From: an uncultured Eubacteriales bacterium
GTDB lineage: Bacteria; Bacillota; Clostridia; Christensenellales; Aristaeellaceae
Reading direction: 5' to 3'
DNA: 43,349 bases
NCBI GenBank assembly: GCA_902778055.1
Contig: CACYWL010000028.1
Coordinates: 1 to 43,349 of the forward strand
The position numbers and the translations under genes are program-made. Positions 30,694-38,400 of this stretch are shown piece by piece (the stretch's first letter is position 1; each line of letters begins with the position of its first letter). Under the pieces are notes generated by a model. It was not told where the DNA came from and ran no database searches. It was given only the letters and a program-made list of their open reading frames with translations.

Positions 30694-33666
30694 TTATTCC
30701 CCGGTCCCGGATTCCGTGCCGGGTTCCTCCGCCTCCGCGGGGGTGAAGACCTCCCGGAAGGGCGTTTTCAGGAAAAGCGGTTCCCTCAGCCCGAAGATGA
30801 CTTCATCCTCGGCATACTGTTCCGGCGCCGGCTCCATCCCCGACCGGAGCCCCTCCTCCCGGACGATCAGAAAGCCGCAGAGCAGCACCTGGCGGACCGT
30901 TCTTTCCCACGCCTCGCTGCCGTCGGCGGTAACCCGGATCCGGCGGTCCTTCGTCGGAAGGATTTCGAAATCCGCGTACTCCTCCGTGCCAGGCAGCAGA
31001 AACAGGTGGTTTTTGATCCGGACGCCGTCCAGGATCAAGGCATCGTTGATTCCGAAGGAGGGCGTGGTGCCGGTGATGTTTTTCCGGAACTTCACTCGCT
31101 GACTGGTTTCCCCGGTGTTTTCCACCCGCATGGTTCCGGCGAGAATTCCCCCCTCGGGCTCCTCCAGTCTCGTCAGCTCAAACAGCACCGGGCCCGAGGA
31201 CCGGATCCCGGCCAGCGGCTCCCTGCTTTCCTCCCGCGGCAGCTCCAGGCCGGAGAGATCCAACTCCGTGGTCAGCCGGATTCTTTCTGGCCAGGGATCG
31301 GGATCTTCTTCCATTCCCAAAGCGGTGGTCCAGGGCAGAAAGCTGATTTCCCGGATCACCGTATTCTCCGGAAAATGCATCCCGTCCAGCGGGATCCGGA
31401 AGCCGGCAAAGCATTCCTCGCCGGCCGGCACAATCCAGTCCGGGATGAGGGCAATCTCCGGACAGACTCTCCCGTTCAGCACCAGATCCACGGCAAAAAC
31501 CCAGAGCTCTCGCTCCGCCTCGTTCCGGATCCTCGTGAGCAGATAGAGCCCCGTATACTCATCGCACCGCACGGCCCGGAGCTCCAGTGGAAGCATCCAG
31601 CCGCCCGGAAACTCCGTTTTCTCCGCCTGTAACGGCGCACTGGCCAGGATGCCGGGGGAAGCCAGGGGAATCAGCTCGCTTCCCCATTCGTTTCCCTGGG
31701 TGTCCCGGACGGTGAACTGGGCGTACAGGCGCCGGTCCGGGGATCGGAGCGGCAGGAACTGCAGCCTCCAGGGCCGGGAAAGATCCACCTCGTATTCCTC
31801 CCGCGTTTTCCCGACGGTTTCGGTCTTCACGGAGGAGGTCATGTCCCGGATGGGGCTGATCCGGTTTCCTGCCTCGTCGATAGCGGCGATGTTCAGCTGC
31901 GCGGCCCGGGAGCCGGTCTTCCACTGGTCAAAGGGCAGCAGGCTGCCCTCCCCGTCCCGGGTCATCTCAAAGGGAAGGACGGCGTTCAGAAAGAGGAAGC
32001 GCCATTTTCCGTCCGTCAGATCGACGGACTGCCGGCCGAAGTTGAGCTGGCCCTCCTCGCTGTTCGGGGATACGTTCAGGATCTCGACCGCTCCGGTGCT
32101 TTCGTCCCTCCGGCACAGGAGGTTCACCCCCAGATACTCGGCATTCTCCGCCGGGTCCAGCATGGAATGTGTTTCCAGATAGGCATGGATCAGATAGTAT
32201 CCGTCCTGGATCAGGAAGGGAATCGGCTCCGTAAGCGCCTCGCCGTTCTCATCCACAGCGTACAGGGCTTCGAAGGAGTAATCCGCCGTCAGCCGGTTTC
32301 CCTCCAGCACGGGCTCCGGCATGGTACACAGGTTCCGGAACTGGGTTTCCGATCCCCATTGGGCGAGCACCGTGCAGGAGGCTTCGGCGAAATGCGCCGC
32401 CTGCTCCTCCGTCAGCGTCAGCTCCGTCTTCTGCGTCCTTCCGTCCTCTGCCAGGAATGCCTCTCCCTTCAGCCCGGTGAACCGGACCATTGGCGTCCCG
32501 GTCCAGACCTCGCTGTACCGGTTGATGAAGCTCCGGTATCCCGCGAGAAAATCAAAATCGCGGACGATCTCCTGCCATCCGGAAAGATAGCGCTGCTTGT
32601 TGTAGTAGGGAAAGAAGACGGACAGGCCGGAGGCGTTCTCCTGGTTTCCCGCCGTCAGAAGCACGGCCCTTCCCAGGTTTTCCCGAAGGTCCGCCGCTTC
32701 CTCCGGCGCCTCGTCCGCGTAGCTTCCGGCCAGATTGTGCAGATCCACCAGGTCATATTCCGACCCGGTCGAGCTTCGTCCGAAGCTCCGGGTTCCCTGC
32801 CTTTTTCGGGAAATGCCGGGAAAGGTCTCCGCCGTCAGCCCGCTGCCGATCTTCCGGAAGAACAGGTCGGCCGATCTCTCCAGATCCGCGATCTGTCTCA
32901 GATCGATCAGGGACAGCGTCAGCATGTCCGATTCCTTCTTGCCCGCCGTGTAGGACCGAACGATGTCCCGGCCCATGCTCTCCGGGCTGTCTCCCCGGGC
33001 GATCCGGCTCAGGAAGGAGTAATTCCATCCGGCCTCCGGCTCCGTTTCCTGGCTCGCGATCATGTATTCCGCGTAGTCCTTGCAGCTCCCGGCCGTCTCC
33101 AGGCTGGCCATCAGGCAGGCGTCAAAGCCGATCCAGGCCAGGCGCCTGTCCATGGAAAAGGGGCTGTCCGCCAGCGCTGTTTCCAGCTCCGCCAGCGACA
33201 GGGAGTCCATGCCGAACCGCTCGTCGAAGCAGACGCCCTCCAGCGGTCCTCCGCCGTGGTCCCACAGGATCAGGGCATACTCGGAGGCTGGATAGCGCTC
33301 CGCCCCGAATTTCAGGAACGCGGACAGGCTTTCCGCCTCCCCCATGTTCTTCCCGCCGGGATCGCTCAGGACCCGGCGCTTTCCCCGGGCGCTGATCTCC
33401 AGGATCTGGGTTTCCTCCGGGCCGCAGTTTTCCCCGAGCCACTGCCGGCTTCCGCCGATCATGGCCAGCACGGTCACCTCCCGGTTTCCGGCGCAGGCCC
33501 CGGCGATCTCCTCCAGATCCCTGGTGGCGGATCCGTAGCCGCTCTCCAGGTCACTGCCGCACAGATAGACCATCACGGTCAGATATCTGTCCGCGCCGGC
33601 GCCCCGCGCGCTCCCCGTCCACATCAGCAGGCCGAGGAGCAGGATCAGCTGCAGTCCCTTCTTCAT
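30694..33666 (-). CDS. Secreted clostripain-family (C11) cysteine peptidase
   Basis: A protein of 990 residues. A signal peptide is present (MKKGLQLILLLGLLMWTGSA). The peptidase C11 domain spans about residues 27-390: RYLTVMVYLCGSDLES, catalytic H137 in LILWDHGGGP, and catalytic C184 in GFDACLMASLE. C11 peptidases are Arg/Lys-specific caspase-like enzymes, often self-activated. The remaining 600 residues look like beta-rich domains with Trp/Gly-rich segments and no clear anchor motif. They may bind a surface or a substrate. AAAGGAAAGGGC precedes the ATG. It follows a secreted-protein gene by 54 nt, so the two may be co-expressed. No LPxTG motif is seen. Confidence 0.9.
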   Translation of the reverse strand: MKKGLQLILLLGLLMWTGSARGAGADRYLTVMVYLCGSDLESGYGSATRDLEEIAGACAGNREVTVLAMIGGSRQWLGENCGPEETQILEISARGKRRVLSDPGGKNMGEAESLSAFLKFGAERYPASEYALILWDHGGGPLEGVCFDERFGMDSLSLAELETALADSPFSMDRRLAWIGFDACLMASLETAGSCKDYAEYMIASQETEPEAGWNYSFLSRIARGDSPESMGRDIVRSYTAGKKESDMLTLSLIDLRQIADLERSADLFFRKIGSGLTAETFPGISRKRQGTRSFGRSSTGSEYDLVDLHNLAGSYADEAPEEAADLRENLGRAVLLTAGNQENASGLSVFFPYYNKQRYLSGWQEIVRDFDFLAGYRSFINRYSEVWTGTPMVRFTGLKGEAFLAEDGRTQKTELTLTEEQAAHFAEASCTVLAQWGSETQFRNLCTMPEPVLEGNRLTADYSFEALYAVDENGEALTEPIPFLIQDGYYLIHAYLETHSMLDPAENAEYLGVNLLCRRDESTGAVEILNVSPNSEEGQLNFGRQSVDLTDGKWRFLFLNAVLPFEMTRDGEGSLLPFDQWKTGSRAAQLNIAAIDEAGNRISPIRDMTSSVKTETVGKTREEYEVDLSRPWRLQFLPLRSPDRRLYAQFTVRDTQGNEWGSELIPLASPGILASAPLQAEKTEFPGGWMLPLELRAVRCDEYTGLYLLTRIRNEAERELWVFAVDLVLNGRVCPEIALIPDWIVPAGEECFAGFRIPLDGMHFPENTVIREISFLPWTTALGMEEDPDPWPERIRLTTELDLSGLELPREESREPLAGIRSSGPVLFELTRLEEPEGGILAGTMRVENTGETSQRVKFRKNITGTTPSFGINDALILDGVRIKNHLFLLPGTEEYADFEILPTKDRRIRVTADGSEAWERTVRQVLLCGFLIVREEGLRSGMEPAPEQYAEDEVIFGLREPLFLKTPFREVFTPAEAEEPGTESGTGE

Positions 33667-33720
33667 GCCCTTTCCTTTCCCGATTCATCCCTTTTCCCGC
33701 CGGCCAGCGGGGTCCGTCCC

Positions 33721-34479
33721 TCACGGGTTCCCTTCGGCCCTCGTAAAATACAGGTTCAGGACGGTCCCCAGCCCGATCTCCTCCGCCTGGTCCCGCAGGG
33801 GCAGAAAAAGATATCCGCCCTCCGTCAGCACCGATTCCCGGATTTCCAGGGAATCGTAATCGGCGGGCCCCCAGGAAAGCCTGCCCTCCGAAAAGGAGAC
33901 CGGCGCGTCATACTGGGGACAGACATAATCCGCGATTCTGAGGAGAAAGGAGGCCTGACCGTCCTCGATCACCAGCCCGCCCGCCATGTCGTACTCCGGG
34001 TCCTTCGCGGAAACATAGTCATTTTCGATTTCATAGTAAGCCAGCTTCCATTTCCCGGCAAAGCTCCGCATTCCCTCCGCTTCGGTTGGGCGGAAGGGGG
34101 GCAGGATCCCCGTCCTCTCCCGGATGTAGAGGAGGGTCATCTCCTCCATGCTCAGCGCCAGCACCCCCTTGGCCTCCAGCTCCGCACGGAGCTCCAGGCC
34201 GGGAAAGGAAACGGTCCGCCCGTCCTTTTCCGGCGTTTCCTGCCAGCTTCCCTTCCAGTGCATTCCCCGGATCAGCCACTGCACGGAGCCGTCCTCCCCG
34301 AAGATCAGGGAGGACGAAGCGTCTATGTGTTCCGCAGGATAGATGCTCTCCCGAATCCGAATCGCGGCGGCATACCACTCCCCCGTCCAGGCCTCCTCCG
34401 CGGAAGCCCGGGCCGGCAGAAGCAGTCCGCCCCGAATCAGCAGAAGCAGGGCAAGCAGAAACAGACCCGTCTTTTTCAT
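33721..34479 (-). CDS. Secreted protein of unknown function
   Basis: A protein of 252 residues with an evident signal peptide (MKKTGLFLLALLLLIRGG, cleavage near ASA-EE). I recognise no domain. The mature part seems to hold two similar lipocalin-like blocks, each beginning with a Trp-rich segment (WTGEWYAAAI; FAGKWKLAYYEIE) and including a residue pattern of the type LxFGEDGSVxW or LVIEDGQASFLL. Such a double beta-barrel would fit a ligand-binding or inhibitor role. It lies between the DUF4298 gene and the C11 peptidase gene, so a role with the peptidase (substrate, inhibitor or chaperone) is possible but unproved. Confidence 0.6.
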   Translation of the reverse strand: MKKTGLFLLALLLLIRGGLLLPARASAEEAWTGEWYAAAIRIRESIYPAEHIDASSSLIFGEDGSVQWLIRGMHWKGSWQETPEKDGRTVSFPGLELRAELEAKGVLALSMEEMTLLYIRERTGILPPFRPTEAEGMRSFAGKWKLAYYEIENDYVSAKDPEYDMAGGLVIEDGQASFLLRIADYVCPQYDAPVSFSEGRLSWGPADYDSLEIRESVLTEGGYLFLPLRDQAEEIGLGTVLNLYFTRAEGNP

Positions 34480-34515
34480 TCGCGCACCTCTCTCCTGTGA
34501 TTCTCTCGGAATAGT

Positions 34516-34548
34516 CGAAAGGGAACCGTTGAAAGCGGCTCCCTTTCG
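34516..34548. repeat. Inverted repeat upstream of the secreted protein gene
   Basis: CGAAAGGGA (34516-34524) and TCCCTTTCG (34540-34548) can pair, with inner CG and CG. No T run follows. It lies about 37 nt upstream of the secreted-protein start, so it could be an mRNA leader structure or an operator. A second small palindrome CGTCCC-TGA-GGGACG lies at 34591-34605. Confidence 0.5.
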
Positions 34549-34612
34549 GTTGGATTTGCTCTCCGGTGGTTTTCATATGCGTTCGGGGCACGTCCCTGAG
34601 GGACGGCGGATC

Positions 34613-34870
34613 TCATCGGTCCTGTCCGGACAGCAGATTGTACAGCGCGTCCTGGGACAGAACACCGCGCTTCAGGTCCGGAGGGAACTCGCCCCTTTCG
34701 TCCGCTTCGTAATCCTCCAGCCACTCGCCGGAGGTGTAATAGGCCTCCAGCAGGCGGAGCTTTTCCGGATCGGGCTGCGCGAGCGCTTCGTCAAACAGCC
34801 TTTCGTATTTTTTCACGCGTTCCCTTCGGTTCATCCCGTCCGGCCAGGGTATCGTTCTCATCGCAGACAT
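34613..34870 (-). CDS. DUF4298 family protein
   Basis: A protein of 85 residues. ERVKKYERLFDEAL, LLEAYYTSGEWLEDYEADER and LKRGVLSQDALYNLL match the compact all-helical DUF4298 family, found mostly in Firmicutes and of unknown function. The family motif YYxSxEWxxDxEADExG is intact. The ATG at 34870 lies 24 nt after the EAL gene stop without a clear ribosome binding site, so it may depend on coupling or use the ATG at 34861. Confidence 0.85.
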   Translation of the reverse strand: MSAMRTIPWPDGMNRRERVKKYERLFDEALAQPDPEKLRLLEAYYTSGEWLEDYEADERGEFPPDLKRGVLSQDALYNLLSGQDR

Positions 34871-34894
34871 GATCCATGTTCACATCCGTCCGAA

Positions 34895-36580
34895 TCATTT
34901 TCGGTCCGGATAGGCCTGCTGCGCCATCCTTTCCTCAAAGTCCCGGATCGGGAGCGGTTTGTCATAATAGAAGCCCTGCGCGATATCGCACCCGTTTCTC
35001 CGGAGAATATCCACCTGCTCGCTGGTTTCCACCCCCTCCGCCACGCAGGTGATGCCGATTTCCCGGGCCATGTTCACCACGTGGCGGAACATGATGTTCA
35101 GCCGGTCCTGCCCGGTTTTTTCGTTCAGCGGAAGGATGTTCTTGTCCACCTTCAGGGTGTTCCAGGGAATATCTCTGATCATGTTCAGGGAGCTGTAGCC
35201 GACTCCGAAGTCATCCACGGAGGTATAGATTCCCGCGTCCTGCAGGCCGGTGACAACCCGCTTCAGGCTCTTGAATTCCACGTCCGTCGTCGTCTCGGTC
35301 AGCTCAATCTCCAGGAGATGGTGCGGAACCCGCCAGCGGTCCACGACCGCCAGGATATGATCCAGCACATCCATATCCATCAGATGCCTGCGGGAGAAAT
35401 TGACGGAAATGCGGACCGTCGGTTTTCCCTCATCCAGCCAGCGGCGGAGATCCCTGCAGACCTGCTCCAGCACGTGGAAATCCAGCTTGCAGATATCCAT
35501 GGACTGCTCCAGCACCGGAATAAAATCCGCGGGCAGCATCAGTTTTCCCTTGTTATACCAGCGGCTCAGCGCTTCCGCGCCGACGATGCTCTTCGTCCCG
35601 ACGCTGATCTTCGGCTGATAGAAGACCAGGATTTCATGATTCTGAAGCGCCACGGGGAAGGACTGCCTGATCCGCATGGCCCGGTCCCGCTGCTTCAGCA
35701 TTTTCTCCGTGGAGAAGATAATATCCCCGCGCCAGCCGGCCTTCGCGGCGTTGTAGGCGTTGATGATCCGGTCCATCAGGTCGCTGAACTCGTGGTAGTA
35801 GTAATCCTCCGGGATTACCAGGATGCCCGCGCGGGCGGAGATCATGATGCGGCCGTCCGGCTCTTCCCCGTAGTGAATCGGCGTCCCCTCCAGCAGCCGG
35901 ACCACCTGATCCAGTTTTTCCTTCCGGAAAAGCAGCACAAAATGATCGCCGCCCAGTCGGCAGACCGTGCCTTCCTCCCCGATGGTCTCCTCCAGCCGCC
36001 GGATATAGGTCTTCATGATCACGCTGCTGTCCTCGCGGCCCAGCTGTTGATTGATGAGGGAAAAATGCTTCAGGTCGATCCGCGCGGCGCAGTAATCCTT
36101 CAGGCCCTGCTCATTTCCGATTTTTTCCACCCGTTGCGTGAACAGGCGGATGTTGCCGTAGCCGGCGTCATCATAGAGCGTGGCCTTCCGGATCATCATC
36201 CTCATCCGGTCCCGGCTGATGAAGTTCAGCATCATCCGCTGGATGGTATCGATGCGGGAAAGCTCCTCATCCGTCCAGGGAGCTTCTCCCTTCGCGTGAT
36301 AGACGGTGCACTGGCCCACCAGGAAGTCCGACAGGTCGCTGCGGACGGTCAGCGCCCGGTCCGTTTCCGAGCCGTCATCGTAGGGGGTATAGGTATCCCC
36401 CCCGCCCTTTCGCTCCTCGGCCAGGCTGCTGTAAAAGGTGGTCACGCCCTTGCAGACCCGCAGCATTCTGCAAAGCTCCCGCAGGTCTTCATACACCGCT
36501 TCCACGCTGATCTGTCCCGGGCTTGCCATTTCCCGGGTCAGCAGTTCAAGATACTGATAATAACGCGCTTCCTGATCCAT
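34895..36580 (-). CDS. GGDEF-EAL protein, probable c-di-GMP phosphodiesterase
   Basis: A protein of 561 residues. I choose the ATG at 36580 (GGAG 9 nt upstream) rather than the GTG at 36586. The N-terminus (about 1-150) has no membrane segment. The GGDEF domain is degenerate: the signature reads RLGGDHFVLL near residue 210, with His for the catalytic Glu, so it is probably not a cyclase and may bind GTP as a regulator. The EAL domain looks complete: GAEALSRW near residue 335, ISVNFSRR, ELTETTTD, SVDDFGVGYSSL, VDKNILP, CVAEGVET and QGFYYDKPLP. It should hydrolyse c-di-GMP to pGpG. A promoter lies about 150 nt upstream. Confidence 0.9.
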   Translation of the reverse strand: MDQEARYYQYLELLTREMASPGQISVEAVYEDLRELCRMLRVCKGVTTFYSSLAEERKGGGDTYTPYDDGSETDRALTVRSDLSDFLVGQCTVYHAKGEAPWTDEELSRIDTIQRMMLNFISRDRMRMMIRKATLYDDAGYGNIRLFTQRVEKIGNEQGLKDYCAARIDLKHFSLINQQLGREDSSVIMKTYIRRLEETIGEEGTVCRLGGDHFVLLFRKEKLDQVVRLLEGTPIHYGEEPDGRIMISARAGILVIPEDYYYHEFSDLMDRIINAYNAAKAGWRGDIIFSTEKMLKQRDRAMRIRQSFPVALQNHEILVFYQPKISVGTKSIVGAEALSRWYNKGKLMLPADFIPVLEQSMDICKLDFHVLEQVCRDLRRWLDEGKPTVRISVNFSRRHLMDMDVLDHILAVVDRWRVPHHLLEIELTETTTDVEFKSLKRVVTGLQDAGIYTSVDDFGVGYSSLNMIRDIPWNTLKVDKNILPLNEKTGQDRLNIMFRHVVNMAREIGITCVAEGVETSEQVDILRRNGCDIAQGFYYDKPLPIRDFEERMAQQAYPDRK

Positions 36581-36726
36581 GATCACCGTCTCCGTATGAA
36601 ATAATGCCGCTCTGAAAAGCAGCCATACTCATTCGCCGCATTTTTCCTGATTCTTCTTTGGGTGGAGATAGGCCTTTCTCGATCCTGAACAGGGCGAATA
36701 TGCGTAATTCGTTCCTTCAAACAATC

Positions 36727-36754
36727 AGTATATACAAAATTGTGCGAAATGCAA
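36727..36754 (-). promoter_or_regulatory. Promoter of the GGDEF-EAL gene
   Basis: TTGCAT (36754-36749) and TATACT (36732-36727) on the minus strand are spaced 16 nt apart. The start codon is about 147 nt downstream, which leaves a long leader. Confidence 0.6.
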
Positions 36755-36780
36755 GCTCTTTTTTGTTCCCGCGGGACAGC

Positions 36781-36809
36781 AAAAAAGCCGGATGCGTCCG
36801 CTCCGGCTT
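36781..36809 (-). terminator. Intrinsic terminator of the DUF2264 gene
   Basis: On the minus strand AAGCCGGA, a nine-base loop and TCCGGCTT run into a T tract. It lies about 75 nt beyond the stop at 36882. Confidence 0.85.
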
Positions 36810-36881
36810 CAGCCTCCGGGCCGTCCCGCGGGTCTGCGGCCCTTGGGAAGAAAAAGAGGATATCGGGAACCTGTTTCCGGT

Positions 36882-38018
36882 TCAGTCCTCGGCATGGTCG
36901 ATGGCGATGTGCCCGCCCTGCCACACGGTCCGGCCGGTCCATTCCGCGTCCGGATCCTTCCAGAAAGGATCCTCCGGTCCCAGCCCCAGGGGAAGGAAGA
37001 CCGCGCTGCACAGATACAGGCTGCCGATGTTGATATATCCCTCGGCCAGCTCCGGCTGCCATCCGAAGACGCCGGGCCGCAGCCATCCGTCTCCGTCGAA
37101 CATCTCCTCCGCGCTCATGACCCGGCGGATCACCGCCGTCAGGCCGCACCGCACCCCCGCCGGGGTCAGGTGCGGCTCCAGCCGGTGCTGCAGCGCCGCC
37201 TGGGCCAGCATCTGGAAGGCGCCGAACCGGTAGCAGATGGAGCGCCCCACCACCGGGTAGCTCCCCTCCGGACCGATCAGCCGCTCCAGAATCGAGGCGT
37301 ACCGGGCCGCCCGGGCATTCACCGTCTCCTGCATCGCCCGGATCTCCGGGTGCGTCCCGGCCATCCTGTTCACGATGTCGACATACATCGGCTGGATCAC
37401 AAAGCTGTTGTAGTAGTCGAAGTGGAAGCTGGGCCCGTCCCCGTACATGCCGTCCCCCGCGTACCAGTCCCGGAAGCAGCGCAGCGCCGTCATCAGCCGC
37501 ATTTCGTCGTATTCTTCCCCGATCTCATGCAGCCCGGCCTCCACCATGGCCGTGAAGAACAGCCAGTTGGTGTTGAAGGAGGAGATCCTCCGGGAAGCCC
37601 GGAAGGCCTCGGCCAGCTGCCTGCGGACCCGGGGCTCCAGCGCCCCCGCCAGGGCTTTCGGCGCCCGCAGAACCGCGTGGGCCAGGAAGGCCGTATCCAC
37701 CAGCGGCTGGCCGCCGCGGTCAAACAGCATATAATCCGGGGAGGCCGGATCCGTGGCCCGGTCGATGCAGCAAAGCGCCGTTTCCCGCCATTTCGCCTGC
37801 AGCGCCCGCTCCTCCGCCTCCAGGGTCTCCGGGTCCGCCTCCAGCCAGGGCGCCAGCCCCAGCATGCTGCGGCCGAAGGCCTCCAGCGGCGCAAACTCCG
37901 CCCGATCCGGATGGAAATCCAGCGGCAGCCTTTTCTTCAGCTCACCCCGGCTCAGGCTTTCCAGCACCGGTCCCGTGATTCTCAGCAGATCCTCCAGCCA
38001 CTCCTGTCGAACTGTCAT
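36882..38018 (-). CDS. DUF2264 family protein, probable glycan-active enzyme
   Basis: A protein of 378 residues. The ATG at 38018 follows GAGAGGAA; the longer reading from 38180 has a low-complexity Arg/Gly lead and no ribosome site. Core DUF2264 motifs are visible: SSFNTNWLFFTAMVEAGL, WYAGDGMYGDGPSFHFDYYN, SFVIQPMYVDI, and PVVGRSICYRFGAF with GYINIGSLYLC later on. The fold is (alpha/alpha)6-type, related to glycoside hydrolases and lyases. The family is often encoded with pectin and glucuronide utilisation genes. Here it stands next to the GH127 gene, with its own promoter. No signal peptide is seen. Reaction not established from sequence. Confidence 0.82.
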   Translation of the reverse strand: MTVRQEWLEDLLRITGPVLESLSRGELKKRLPLDFHPDRAEFAPLEAFGRSMLGLAPWLEADPETLEAEERALQAKWRETALCCIDRATDPASPDYMLFDRGGQPLVDTAFLAHAVLRAPKALAGALEPRVRRQLAEAFRASRRISSFNTNWLFFTAMVEAGLHEIGEEYDEMRLMTALRCFRDWYAGDGMYGDGPSFHFDYYNSFVIQPMYVDIVNRMAGTHPEIRAMQETVNARAARYASILERLIGPEGSYPVVGRSICYRFGAFQMLAQAALQHRLEPHLTPAGVRCGLTAVIRRVMSAEEMFDGDGWLRPGVFGWQPELAEGYINIGSLYLCSAVFLPLGLGPEDPFWKDPDAEWTGRTVWQGGHIAIDHAED

Positions 38019-38400
38019 GCGCGTTCCTCTCTCCCGGGCGCCGGCGCCCGCTTTTCTGGGTTTTTCTTTCCGGAAGGAGCCCTTCCCGCACGGGTATGCT
38101 CCGCGTCCGGCTCCTGTCCCTGCCGCCCGTCTCAGGGCTGCAGCAGCTCCGGATGGATTTCGATGGGAATTTCTGTACAATATTTTATTTTATCACGGAT
38201 TGCCTTTTCCGGCAAATAAAACGGAAGGCAGCCCGCCCGGGTCCGGCCCTGCGCCTGACGTCTGAAGCGCCGCGCTTTCCCCGCCCGCCTGCATCTCTTC
38301 GGTAGCAGACGCATCCTCGGAGGCTGAACCTGCGCCTACTTCAGCGCCCTGCATATTCTCTGTCTGCGGTCCGCGGAATCCTCCCCGGACCGTTATCCGT
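38019..38400. other. Intergenic region between GH127 and DUF2264 genes
   Basis: A promoter for the DUF2264 gene lies at 38187-38215. A minus-strand frame rich in Ala, Gly, Glu and Ser crosses 38193-38420, but it overlaps the GH127 stop, has no ribosome site and matches no family I know, so I do not call it. Confidence 0.45.
38187..38215 (-). promoter_or_regulatory. Promoter of the DUF2264 gene
   Basis: TTGCCG (38215-38210) and TAAAAT (38192-38187) on the minus strand have a 17-nt spacer. The ATG lies 168 nt downstream. Confidence 0.55.

Larger units (their letters stand above)
36581..36881. other. Region between the EAL gene and the DUF2264 gene
   Basis: It holds the EAL promoter and the terminator of the DUF2264 gene. 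A small palindrome CCCGCGGG lies between them. No gene is visible. Confidence 0.6.

Noticed and set aside
34591..34605. Small palindrome CGTCCC-TGA-GGGACG as a terminator of the DUF4298 gene
   Set aside because: Short stem with a 3-base loop and no T tract on the minus strand.
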